Source of the DNA: DASRDR01 sp963812945 [NCBI: uncultured Candidatus Rokubacteria bacterium]
GTDB lineage: Bacteria; Methylomirabilota; Methylomirabilia; Rokubacteriales
NCBI GenBank assembly: GCA_963812945.1
Contig: CAWEXD010000004.1
Span: 1 to 64,000, forward strand
DNA: 64,000 nt
Direction of reading: 5' to 3'
Below, in pieces: positions 37,101-45,500 of the stretch. The notes under the pieces are model-generated. The model had not been told where the DNA came from and ran no database searches. It saw only the letters and a list, made by a program, of their open reading frames with translations. Every line of letters starts with the position of its first letter. Positions within the stretch are counted from its first letter, which is position 1. The translations under genes and the position numbers were made by a program.

Positions 37101-38415
37101 ACGCGGCGTACCGGGCGACGTCCTCCAGGGGCTCGAGGCCGAAGATGGCGATCACGCTCATGGCGGCGAGCGCGTCGATCTGACCGCCGAAGCTTCGGAC
37201 CTTCTCGATCGTCACGTCCATGGCGCGGCGGAGCTCGGACGCCCCCGGCTCGGCCCCGGGTAGGGCGAGCCGCGCCTGGAGGAACGTCAGGCGACGGAGA
37301 TCCCAGCGGAGGCCGGGGGGCGGGGGCTCCGGGGCCGGGGGCTCGAGAGCCGGGGTCGGCTCCGGCGCGTCGGCGATCGCGGCGGTCGGGGCGGCACCGA
37401 GCCCCTCGTCACCGTGCGGCGCTGCCGCCCCGGCGAGCCCGAGCTTCTCCATGCGGTAGCGGAGGGTCGTCCGCGGAATGCCGAGCCGCGCGGCCGCCCG
37501 CGAGATGTTCCAGGCGACGGCTCGGAGCGCCTCGAGCACCCGGCTCCGCTCGGCCTCGGCCTCGGCCTCGAGGGCCGCCTGCCGTTCTTCGGCCCCGCTG
37601 GCGGCCGGCGCGGGCCGGGCCCGCGGTGAGGGGAGGCCCAGAGTCCCCGCCGTCACCGTCGACCCGTCCGACAGGAGAGCCACGCGCTCGATCACGTTCG
37701 CCAGCTCGCGCACGTTGCCCGGCCACGCGTAGGTCCGAAGCGCTGCCCGGGCATCGGGGCTGAGCGTCTTCTGGGACAGCCCGTAGTCCTCGCAGGCGCG
37801 CCGCAGGAAGTGCTCGGTCAGCCGGAGGATGTCCTCACCCCGCTCCCGAAGCGGCGGGAGCTCCAGCGTCACGACCGCCAGCCGATGATAGAGATCCTCC
37901 CGGAACCGCCGGGCCCGGACCGCCGCGTCCAGGTTCTCGCTCGTGGCCGCGATCAACCAGACATCCACCGGCTCGCTCCGCGTGCTTCCGAGGCGTCGGA
38001 CGGACTGCTCCTCCAGCACCTTGAGCAGCTTGGCTTGGAGGCCTTCGGGGAGGAGCCCGACCTCGTCGAGGAAGAGGGTGCCGTGGTGCGCCGTCTGGAA
38101 GAGGCCCGCCTTCGCCTGTCGCGCGTCGGTGAACGCGCCCCGTTCGAAGCCGAACAGCTCCGCCTCCAGCAGGGTGCCGGGAATCGCGGCGCAGTTGACG
38201 TCGACGAATGGCCCCGCGGCGCGGGATCCCGCGGTGTGGATGGCGCCGGCGAGCAGTCCCTTGCCGGTGCCCGTCTCTCCGAGGATGAGGATCGGCGCTC
38301 GACGTCGGGCGCTCTCGGCCTGCCGCCGAAGGAGGCGGCCCACCTGCTCCCGCACTCGCTCGATGGCGGGACTGTCTCCGAGGAGCTGGGGAAGGGGAAC
38401 CATCTTCTCGCTCAT
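34126..38415 (-). CDS. Giant sigma-54 activator fused to cyclase-like, STAND ATPase and TPR domains
   Basis: 1,429 residues from the ATG at 38415. Order: sigma-54 AAA+ domain without a receiver (Walker A GETGTGKG at 46-53, sigma-contact loop GAFTDA at 93-98 in place of GAFTGA, Walker B TLFLDEVG); a Fis-type helix-turn-helix (NISRAAARLGIPRTTLRYRM, about 304-330); a class III cyclase-like domain (about 365-540) without obvious metal aspartates; a second AAA_16/STAND ATPase (GREAELGLLRERLRHA, GEPGIGKS at 578-585, LIVVWEDLHWAD); then TPR-like helices to the end. It should sense a signal through the C-terminal half and activate a sigma-54 promoter. It is divergent from the dehydrogenase operon. 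Confidence 0.9.
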   Translation of the reverse strand: MSEKMVPLPQLLGDSPAIERVREQVGRLLRRQAESARRRAPILILGETGTGKGLLAGAIHTAGSRAAGPFVDVNCAAIPGTLLEAELFGFERGAFTDARQAKAGLFQTAHHGTLFLDEVGLLPEGLQAKLLKVLEEQSVRRLGSTRSEPVDVWLIAATSENLDAAVRARRFREDLYHRLAVVTLELPPLRERGEDILRLTEHFLRRACEDYGLSQKTLSPDARAALRTYAWPGNVRELANVIERVALLSDGSTVTAGTLGLPSPRARPAPAASGAEERQAALEAEAEAERSRVLEALRAVAWNISRAAARLGIPRTTLRYRMEKLGLAGAAAPHGDEGLGAAPTAAIADAPEPTPALEPPAPEPPPPGLRWDLRRLTFLQARLALPGAEPGASELRRAMDVTIEKVRSFGGQIDALAAMSVIAIFGLEPLEDVARYAASAAMAIQKVAARAHDEDPGAPTVGVAIHTARVLVGRHGGGRTVDSDAKRAPLAALETLGGHAGPGTVMVSAAAAPFLTRCFELAADVSPSAGPIYRLVGAAGRDRGPATEFVGREAELGLLRERLRHAEAGQGQMVSVVGEPGIGKSRLLRELRRQVGEGAAWMEGQSIAFGRTMAFHPLIDLVRRAFLVDDGDPEAAIVEKIEHAVLPLGEDLRPVLPFLRYLLSVDPGDPGVLQLSPQLRRDGIFRGMRRVFARIAEDRPLIVVWEDLHWADQATEEFVACLADGLTAHRILMIETSRPGYTSPVANHAFHARLGLTALSPPESLAMASGLLSVDALPPALETLLLRRAEGNPFFLEELLRSCQETGAIRREGAGVLLAANLDDLLLPDTVEDVIRTRIERLSADAREVLDVAAVVGREFPRRVVDRLAGSPAASEQALRDLRAVDLIREKTVFPELAYTFKHALTQEVAYEALRPDRRTDLHRAVGLALETLHTERLVEHCEVLARHFSKAEDWPKALDYFLMAAKKAAQAFAIREALALYNQALEAAGHTGGSADARTVIEIHRAKSTLHFVVSEFELARAESEQVAALARHLGDRRREAKALSAIGWAAMWARDLDGAVTHAREAIAVAGPDGGDTVARAYFTIGYVRAGTGALAEAREAIDQALAASRASPMTAYLSLSLSFAGLLENWEGEYGSAAQLQAEGLQLARERNLLVPLLFGLFFHGLTLSGQGDYEGALALFREGVTLAERVGDEAIHHSRLLNCLGWLHLELGDLDRAVELTRRSAEMVNRGRLDTSLRNAELTLASVYLAKGDLGQAQELLDGAHRLWERSAGSPWMRWRYSMRLFDSLGRLWLARGEPARAREFADRGLDLATSTRSRKNLVKAWRLRGEIALALREVEDADTALRQALAAAVAIGNPAQVWKTQLARARLWDARRRPEQAGDAYRAARTVLERITAGLQDPALRATLAAVPDVREVYARAGSA

Positions 38416-38443
38416 CGTACCCCGTCCGGTCACTGGCGAAAAC

Positions 38444-38457
38444 TGACGAATCCGTCA
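38444..38457. promoter_or_regulatory. Dyad between activator gene and sigma-54 promoter
   Basis: TGACG-AATC-CGTCA forms a 14-bp dyad about 70 bp upstream of the -24 element at 38521 and 29 bp upstream of the activator start. Position suits an enhancer site for the neighbouring activator, perhaps also autoregulation. Arms are short, so support is modest. Confidence 0.4.
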
Positions 38458-38519
38458 CATGTTGCCGGTGATCGCCGGAAGGGATGCTCGTAAGTGGCCG
38501 TATCTCCACGAAAACATTC

Positions 38520-38535
38520 CGGCACGGCCCTTGCC
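38520..38535 (+). promoter_or_regulatory. Near-consensus sigma-54 promoter of the dehydrogenase operon
   Basis: CGGCACGGCCCTTGCC matches TGGCACG-N4-TTGCW except for the first and last bases. GG (38521-38522) and GC (38533-38534) have the required 10-nt spacing. Transcription would start near 38546, upstream of the small gene at 38593 and the alcohol dehydrogenase. The divergent neighbour encodes a sigma-54 activator. Confidence 0.75.
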
Positions 38536-38592
38536 GATGACAGGACGCCGGTCGCGAGTCCGGCGCAAACGAAAGCGAGGAGGCAGGCGACG

Positions 38593-38814
38593 ATGACTGA
38601 CTGGGCGCGAGCAGCGGATCGAGGACTTGGCCTCGTGGGCCTGTTCCTGATCGGGAGTCTCTCCTGGATTGCGGATCACGTCGGGGGAGCCGCCCAGCGG
38701 AATCCGGCATCAGGTCCTGGACGGCGCCGGCCGACGGTCCGACCGACAAGGGACGCGACGGACGCGCTCGTGACGGGGCGGCCGGAGTCTCTCCCGGGGC
38801 GCCGGGCGGCCTGA
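38593..38814 (+). CDS. Small protein with one hydrophobic segment
   Basis: A 73-residue reading frame with a good GAGGAGG (38577-38583) about 10 bp before the ATG. A hydrophobic stretch, LGLVGLFLIGSLSWI (residues 12-26), may be a membrane anchor or signal. The remainder is basic and low in complexity. It is the first gene after the sigma-54 promoter. I do not recognise the family; the well-placed ribosome site is the main support. Confidence 0.5.
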   Translation: MTDWARAADRGLGLVGLFLIGSLSWIADHVGGAAQRNPASGPGRRRPTVRPTRDATDALVTGRPESLPGRRAA

Positions 38815-38873
38815 GCCTCACCGATCTACGCGGACCATTCCTCACCTCACACGATCAGCACGGAGGCAACCCG

Positions 38874-39941
38874 ATGGTGACGTCACACGGATACGCGGCT
38901 CAGGGACCGAAGACCTCGCTCACCCCGTTCACGTTCGAGCGGCGCGATCCGCGCGAGCGAGACGTGGTGATCGAGATTCTCTACTGCGGGGTGTGTCACT
39001 CGGACATTCATCAGGCGCGCAACGAGTGGGGGGGCTCCCTCTACCCGATGGTGCCGGGCCACGAGATCGTGGGCCGCGTCACCCGGGTGGGCGCGGCGGT
39101 CACGAAGTTCAAGGCCGGAGACCTCGCCGGGGTCGGCGTGCTGGTCGACTCCTGCCGGACCTGCCCGAGCTGCAAGGACGGGCTCGAGCAGTTTTGTCAG
39201 AACGGGTGGGTCCAGACCTACAACAGCCTCGAGAAGGACGGCAAGACACCCGCCTATGGCGGGTACGCCGACACCATCGTGGTCGACGAATCCTTCACGC
39301 TGAAGGTCTCCTCGAAGCTGGAGCTGTCCCGGGTCGCGCCGCTTCTGTGCGCCGGGATCACCACGTATTCCCCCCTGCGCCACTGGAAGGTCGGCGCCGG
39401 CCAGAAGGTGGGCATCGTGGGACTCGGCGGCCTGGGGCACATGGCCGTGAAGTTCGCGCGATCCTTCGGGGCCCGGGTCGCCGTGTTCACCACGTCGCCC
39501 GAGAAGAAGGACGACGCGATGCGACTCGGGGCCCACGAAGTCGTCGTCTCCCGGAACCAGGACGAGATGCGCGCGCACCTGAACAGCTTCGATCTCATCC
39601 TGGACACGGTGGCGGCCGCGCACGACCTGAACGCGTACCTGGAGCTCCTCCGGCGCGACGCCACCATGGTCCTCGTCGGCCTGCCGAGGGTGAGCGCGAC
39701 ACCGGTCGCGCCCGCGTTCCAGCCGGCCACGCTGATCTTCCAGCGTCGGCAGCTCGCCGGATCCCTGATCGGGGGGCTGGCGGAGACCCAGGAGATGCTC
39801 GACTACTGCGCGGATCACGGGATCGGCTCCGAGGTCGAGGTGATCCCCATCCAGGCGGTCAACGAGGCGTACGAGCGGACGCTGCGGGGCGACGTGAAGT
39901 ATCGCTTCGTGCTCGACCTCCAGTCATTGAAGGGGTCATGA
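38874..39941 (+). CDS. Zinc-dependent NAD(P) alcohol dehydrogenase (YahK/cinnamyl type)
   Basis: A 355-residue medium-chain dehydrogenase. Catalytic zinc ligands lie in YCGVCHSDIH (C41) and PGHEIVG (H63, E64). The structural zinc has C94, C97, C100 and C108. The coenzyme site is GLGGLGHMA near residue 182. It interconverts aldehydes and primary alcohols in the cytoplasm. GGAGG precedes the ATG. A 4-bp ATGA overlap links it to a small exported protein, and a CoA-acylating-type aldehyde dehydrogenase follows, suggesting a shared alcohol/aldehyde pathway. Confidence 0.92.
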   Translation: MVTSHGYAAQGPKTSLTPFTFERRDPRERDVVIEILYCGVCHSDIHQARNEWGGSLYPMVPGHEIVGRVTRVGAAVTKFKAGDLAGVGVLVDSCRTCPSCKDGLEQFCQNGWVQTYNSLEKDGKTPAYGGYADTIVVDESFTLKVSSKLELSRVAPLLCAGITTYSPLRHWKVGAGQKVGIVGLGGLGHMAVKFARSFGARVAVFTTSPEKKDDAMRLGAHEVVVSRNQDEMRAHLNSFDLILDTVAAAHDLNAYLELLRRDATMVLVGLPRVSATPVAPAFQPATLIFQRRQLAGSLIGGLAETQEMLDYCADHGIGSEVEVIPIQAVNEAYERTLRGDVKYRFVLDLQSLKGS

Positions 39942-40162
39942 CGATGAGCGCGGCGATCTTCTGGGTGTTCGTGGTCCTGGCGCATCCCACATCGATGAGT
40001 GTTCCGTACCCGACCCAGGCGGCGTGCGAGGCCGCGCGTGCCCGCACGTTCGAACCGGGGGCGACGACGGGTTGCCACCTCACGACGCGGGCCGTCTTGG
40101 ACGACGTGGCGACTTTCACCGACGCCGTCGCGCCCAGGCCGGCGGCCGCGAGGCGGCGATAA
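39938..40162 (+). CDS. Small exported protein with two cysteines
   Basis: A 74-residue frame overlapping the alcohol dehydrogenase stop by 4 bp. A short hydrophobic start (AAIFWVFVVLA) could be a signal or anchor. It is followed by the pattern YPTQAACEAARARTF...TTGCHL, with two cysteines spaced for a disulfide. Similar short periplasmic proteins are common but functionally unknown. Coupled translation is the best evidence that it is real. Confidence 0.55.
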   Translation: MTMSAAIFWVFVVLAHPTSMSVPYPTQAACEAARARTFEPGATTGCHLTTRAVLDDVATFTDAVAPRPAAARRR

Positions 40163-40302
40163 CTCGGGGGCTCGTCGAACGCGCCAGTCCGGGCGCGGGG
40201 CCCCGGCTTGCGGGTCGCGCCAGGGGCCTCCCTCGAGCCGTTCGTGGCGACGGTGCCGCGGGCTCGGATGAGAGCTGGCCGGCGCCGAACGACCGGCACG
40301 GC

Positions 40303-41613
40303 GTGTTCGCGAGCGTCGAGGACGCGGTCGCCGCCGCGCGCGCGTCCCAGCGGAAGCTGGTCGGGCGCTCGCTCGAGGATCGCGAGAGGATCGTGACCCT
40401 CATCAAGTCGATGGCGACGACGCAGGCCGACGCCTGGGGCGCCATGGAGCTCGAGGAGACGAGGATCGGACGGCTCGAGCACAAGATCGAGAAGCTCCGG
40501 AGTCTCCAGCAAGTCCCCGGGGTCGAATGGCTCCGGACCAATGCCACCAGCGGGTCCCACGGGTTGAGCCTCGAGGAGTTCGCGCCGTTCGGGGTGCTCG
40601 GAGTCATCACGCCCATGACGCACGCGATCCCCACCGTGTCCGCCAACGCGATCAACATGATCGCGGCCGGCAATGCGCTCGTCTGTAACCCGCACCCAGG
40701 CGGCGCCCACTCGGTGGCCCACGCGGTCCGTGCCTACAACCGGGCGATCGCCGATCGCTTCCACATCGAGCACCTGATCACGGTCGTCCTGCCGCCGACG
40801 CGCACGACCGCCGAGGCCATCTTCGCCCATCCGGACGTCTCGCCGCTGGTCGTCACGGGCGGCCGCGGGGTGGCCGAGGCGGCGCTGGGCGCCAGGAAGC
40901 GCGCGATCGTCGCCGGCCCCGGGAACCCACCCGTGGTGGTGGACGAGACCGCCGACCTGGCGAACGCGGCGGCCGCGATTCTCCGGGGCGCCGGGTACGA
41001 CAACAACCTCCTGTGCGTCGGCGAGAAGCAGGTGTTCTGCGTCGACAGCGTATTCGACGCCCTCGTCGACGAGATGGCGAGGGCTGGCGGCCGGCTGCTG
41101 AGCCGCGCCCAGATCGAGGCCCTCGCGCGGCAGACCTTCACGCGCGCCGAGCCGAGCGGCACGCTTCGCGTGAACCGGGCCTTCGTGGGTCAGGACGCGG
41201 CCGTACTGGCCGAGGCCGCGGACCTGATCGTTCCGCCGTCGACGCCACTCCTGCTGGGCGAGACGGAGGCGGACCATCCGTTCGTGCAGACCGAGCAGAT
41301 GATGCCGTTCGTCCCGTTCGTCCGCGTGAGAGACGTCGACGAGGCCATCGCTCTGGCCATCGAGAGCGAGCACGGGTGCCACCACACGGCGGTGATCCAC
41401 TCGCGGAACCTCGACACCATCACCCGGTTCGGCCACGGCGCCGGCGTGACGCTGTTCGTCGTGAACGGTCCCAGCCTGGCCGGGCTGGGGCTCGGCGGTC
41501 CGGGGTATCTGACCTACAGCATCGCGACCCCGACCGGCGAAGGCATGACCAACCCACTGACGTTCACGCGGTACCGCCGGGTCGTGATGACCGACAGCAT
41601 GCGGATGATCTGA
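40303..41613 (+). CDS. CoA-acylating aldehyde dehydrogenase (EutE/PduP-like)
   Basis: 436 residues from the GTG at 40303, which opens FASVEDAVAAARASQRKL, the usual family N-terminus. Further motifs are FGVLGVITPMTHAIPT, GNALVCNPHPGGAHS, and YDNNLLCVGEKQV with the catalytic thiol C238. EutE/PduP enzymes oxidise acetaldehyde or propionaldehyde to acyl-CoA with NAD. The encapsulation peptide that directs PduP to microcompartments is not evident, and no shell genes are present. No ribosome site is seen at the chosen start; the open frame extends upstream without a good start. Confidence 0.85.
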   Translation: MFASVEDAVAAARASQRKLVGRSLEDRERIVTLIKSMATTQADAWGAMELEETRIGRLEHKIEKLRSLQQVPGVEWLRTNATSGSHGLSLEEFAPFGVLGVITPMTHAIPTVSANAINMIAAGNALVCNPHPGGAHSVAHAVRAYNRAIADRFHIEHLITVVLPPTRTTAEAIFAHPDVSPLVVTGGRGVAEAALGARKRAIVAGPGNPPVVVDETADLANAAAAILRGAGYDNNLLCVGEKQVFCVDSVFDALVDEMARAGGRLLSRAQIEALARQTFTRAEPSGTLRVNRAFVGQDAAVLAEAADLIVPPSTPLLLGETEADHPFVQTEQMMPFVPFVRVRDVDEAIALAIESEHGCHHTAVIHSRNLDTITRFGHGAGVTLFVVNGPSLAGLGLGGPGYLTYSIATPTGEGMTNPLTFTRYRRVVMTDSMRMI

Positions 41614-41749
41614 GCGAAGCGGGTCCCGGGCCGGCGCAGCCACCGCCTCGACGGCGGCAAGCCGTGCCGCTTGCACATGCCGGCGATCGTGCCGGCCGCG
41701 TCTTTCGGTCGCTAACGGTGTACGACGCCGCGGCCCGCTCGAGCACGCT

Positions 41750-42505
41750 TCAGCGAACGGCCCGATTGACGCCGCCATCGACGAGCAGGTTCTGGCCTGT
41801 CACGTAGCTGGACGCGTCGGAGGCCAGGAACACGCACGCGCGACCGATCTCGTCGAAACGCGCCGGGCGGCCCATCGGAATACTGCGGAGCGCGCCGTCG
41901 GACATCGTCACGTTCTCGCAGTAGCCGGGCATGACGTTGTTCATGCGGACGTTGTCGCGCGCGTACTTGTCGGCGAAGAGCTTCGTGAACCCGTGGAGCG
42001 ACGCGCGCAGGACGCTCATTTGCGCATAGCCTGGCCGCGGCTCGGTCGCGTTCATCGAAGAGATGTTGACGATCGCGCCCCCGCCTTGACCCACCATGAT
42101 CGGTGTCACCGCGCGAGCCATGCGGACGGCGGTGAGGACGTACATGTCGAGCGCCTCGTGCCACGTCTCGTCCGGAAAGGCGAGCGGGTCCGGGAAGCTG
42201 TCCGGATCGAACACCGTGCTCACGGTGACGCTGGGGGGCGTGCCGCTGCCGTGGCCCATGTTGTTCACCACGGCGTCGATTCGACCGTAGGCGGTCCGCG
42301 TCTCCTCGATGAGCGCCGCGAGGTCCTTCGGGGCGAGGACCGAGCCTTGCCGCCCGATGCCGCCCAGGCGGCCGGCCAGCTTCACGCTGCGATCCGACGG
42401 AGACATCAGTGACACCTTGAAGCCGGCGGCGGCGAAGCTCTTCGCGACCCCGGCCCCGATCCCCTGGCCCGCGCCCGTGATGATGGCCACCCTGACGTGC
42501 GACAT
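41750..42505 (-). CDS. Short-chain dehydrogenase-like protein lacking the catalytic lysine
   Basis: A 251-residue classical-length SDR. It has the coenzyme motif TGAGQGIGAG, VNNMGHG, IVNISSMNA and Tyr160, but the YxxxK lysine is replaced: the sequence is YAQMSVLRASL, with Ser at 164. The C-terminal YVTGQNLLVDGGV is intact. Either a nearby residue substitutes or the protein is not a standard dehydrogenase. It is convergent with the aldehyde dehydrogenase across a 136-bp gap. Confidence 0.85.
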   Translation of the reverse strand: MSHVRVAIITGAGQGIGAGVAKSFAAAGFKVSLMSPSDRSVKLAGRLGGIGRQGSVLAPKDLAALIEETRTAYGRIDAVVNNMGHGSGTPPSVTVSTVFDPDSFPDPLAFPDETWHEALDMYVLTAVRMARAVTPIMVGQGGGAIVNISSMNATEPRPGYAQMSVLRASLHGFTKLFADKYARDNVRMNNVMPGYCENVTMSDGALRSIPMGRPARFDEIGRACVFLASDASSYVTGQNLLVDGGVNRAVR

Positions 42506-42589
42506 CGGTACCCTCCCTCGAAGTGGAGCGGCGGCCGAGCTCGACCGGCTATGGCGCCGCCGCTCGGTCGGCCGGGAACAGCGCGCCCG

Positions 42590-45500
42590 TCAGGCGCCGT
42601 ACCCCGTGCCGCCCGCCGGCAGGCGCGTGTTCGGGAGCCGGCCGTTCCAGACCCGCCCCAGCGCCCGCGCCGCCGCCGCTTTCACGTCGAACCAGAGGGT
42701 GAAGAGGATCGGGATCAGCACGAGCGTGAAGACCGTCGACAGCGAGAGGCCGCCGATCATCACCGCGCCCAGGCCCCGGTAGAGCTCGGACCCCGCGCCG
42801 CTCGAGACCACGAGGGGCAGGAGGCCGATCACGGCGGCCACCGCGGTCATGGCGATCGGGCGGAGGCGGGTCGCCGCGCTCTCCCGCATCGCCGTCTTCG
42901 CGTCCGCGCCCGCCTGCATCCCCTGCAGCGCCACGTCCACCAGGAGGATCGCGTTGTTGACCACGACGCCGGCCAGGATGATGAAGCCGATCATCGTGAC
43001 GACGTCCATCTTCACCGTCGGCTCGAGGACGTTCACGAGCTTGAGGCCCAGGACACCCCCGGTCATGGCCAAGGGCACGCTGAACATGACAATGATCGGC
43101 AGGCTCCAGGACTCGTAGAGCGAGCACATCAGGAGGTACGTGATCACGATCGCCAGCAGGAAGGACCATTTGAGCGCGTCGAAGGTGACCGCGAGCTCCT
43201 CCGCCTGGCCGGTCAGGTCGATCGCGTAGCCGAGGGGCAGCGAGGCGCGCGCCGGCGCCACCACCTGTGTCTCGATCCGCTCGATGGCCTGGCCGAGCGG
43301 CACCGTGGGGTTGACGTTCGCCGTCAGCGTGATCGACCGGTCCAGGTCGGTGTGGTCGATCTTGGTGGGTCCCGTGGCCGGCTCGACGGCCGCGACGTCA
43401 CCCAGCCGGACGACCCGGCCGCCCGGGGCGGCGAGATGCAGGCGCGCCAGCTCGTCGCTCGGCGTCCGCGTCCCGGCTCCGCTGATGAGCGTGAGGTCCA
43501 GCTCCTTGCCGTGGTCGCGGAAGAAGCCGGCCTGGCTCCCGGCCACCATCGTCTCGACCACGTAGCCGACGTCGGCCGCCGTCAACCCGAGCGCGCGGGC
43601 CTTCTCCCGGTCGGGGCGGACCTGGAGCTCCGGATTGCCCAGGTCGAACGACGAGTTCACGAAGTTCACGAAGGGGAGCCGCGAGAGATCCCCGTGGATC
43701 GCGCCCGACAGGCGCTGGATCTCCTCCAGGCTGTCGCCGCGCACGTCGACCTCGACGTTGACCCCGCCGAAGAAGCCGCTCCGCGAGCGCGGGAAGAGGG
43801 GCACCTGGGCCACGAAGACGCCGATCACGCCGGGGATGCCGAAGGTCCGCTGGCGGAACTCGGCCAGGCCGGCCTGCATCTGCCGGATGCTCGAGTGCTC
43901 GCGCCGGAAGATGGCCCCTACGAAGGGATCCTCGCCCCGGACCACGGAGAAGAAGTTCTCGAGCTGCGGCATATCGACGACCCGGCTCTCGATCTCGCGG
44001 ACCATGCGGGTCTTGTCGTCCAGATTGAGGCCCGGCGGCGTCTTGACGATGCCGAAGATGAAGTTCTGGTTCCCCTGCGGCAGGTAGTCGACGGGCGGCA
44101 TCAGGAGCCAGGCGGCCGCGACCGACACCCCCACGATCCCGAGCGCCGTCACCACGCGCCGGAGGACGCCCCGGTTGAGCCAGGCGAGGAGCCGCTCGAA
44201 CCAGCTCGCGACGGCCCGGCCCAGCCACCCGAGGGTGACGACGTCGAGGACACGCCCCCACCGGCCCGCCCGTGTCGGCTCCGAGATCCGGAGAAAGCGG
44301 GCGGCCATCATCGGCGTGACGGTGAAGGTCACGAGCAGGGACAGCACGTTGACCAGCGCCAGCGCGATCGCGATGTCGCGGAACAGCTGGCCGGCCTCCT
44401 GCTCGACGAAGATGATCGGCACGAACACCGCCAGCGTGGTCAGGGTGGAGGTCAGCATCGACCCCCAGACCTCGCTCGTGCCGTCGACCGCCGCCTCGAA
44501 GGGCCCCTTGCCCATGGACCGGTGCCGGAAGATGTTCTCGAGGACGACGATGGAGTTGTCCATCACCGTGCCGACCGCGAACGCCAGGCCCGCCAGCATG
44601 ATGATGTTGAGGCTCCGCCCGAAGGCGTAGATGAACACGAAGGTCGCCACGACGCCGATCGGGATCGCGACGGCCATGATGCCCACCGTCCAGACGTTCC
44701 GCAGGAAGATGAGCAGCGCGAGGGCCGCCAGGATGCCGCCGGTCACGATGTTGTCGGTGACCAGCCGGATCGCCTCGTCGATGTAGCGGGTCTCGTCGTA
44801 GACCTGGTCGAAGCGCAGGTCCTTGCCGTCGTACAGCCGGTTGAGGTAGGCCAGCTCCGACCGCACCCGCCTCATGACCTCGACGGTGTTGGCGCCCGTC
44901 TTGCGGAGGACGCCGAGGGCAACGGTGTCGTGCCCCATCCGCCGGACGAGACCCTGCGGCTCCTTGAAGCCGAAGTCGACGGTGGCGACGTCGTGGAGGT
45001 AGACGGGAGCCGCGCTCGCGCCCGGGCGGGCGACGATGACGCCGCGGAGCTGGTCGAGGTCGGTGAACTGGCCGATCGTGCGCACGACGTAGCGCCGCCG
45101 CCCCTCGTCGAGGTTGCCGCCCCGCGTGTTCCGGTTCTCGCCCTGGATCGCGTCGCGCACCTGGGTGACGGTGAGGTTGCGCGCGGCGAGCTTCGCCGGG
45201 TCGAGATAGACCCGGACCTCCCGCTCCTGGCCGCCGAAGAGCCAGACCGCGCCCACGCCCTCGACCCGCTCGAGCCGCGCCTTGGCGACGTCCTCGACCT
45301 CCTCGCGCACCTGGTTGATCGGGCGCGACGTCCCGACGGTGATCCAGGCGATCGGAATCTCCTCGTCGGAGTTGACCGCCCGGATGACCGGCGCCTCGGC
45401 CCCGGCCGGGAGGTCCTGGACCAGGTCGAGCTTCTCGGAGGCGTCGAGCCGCGCGAGATCCTTGTTGGTGCCCCAGTCGAACCGCAGCACGATCCGGCTG

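Noticed and set aside
41640-41715. Terminator between the aldehyde dehydrogenase and SDR genes
   Set aside because: GCCGGC repeats are self-palindromic and GC-driven; no T tract of useful length follows.
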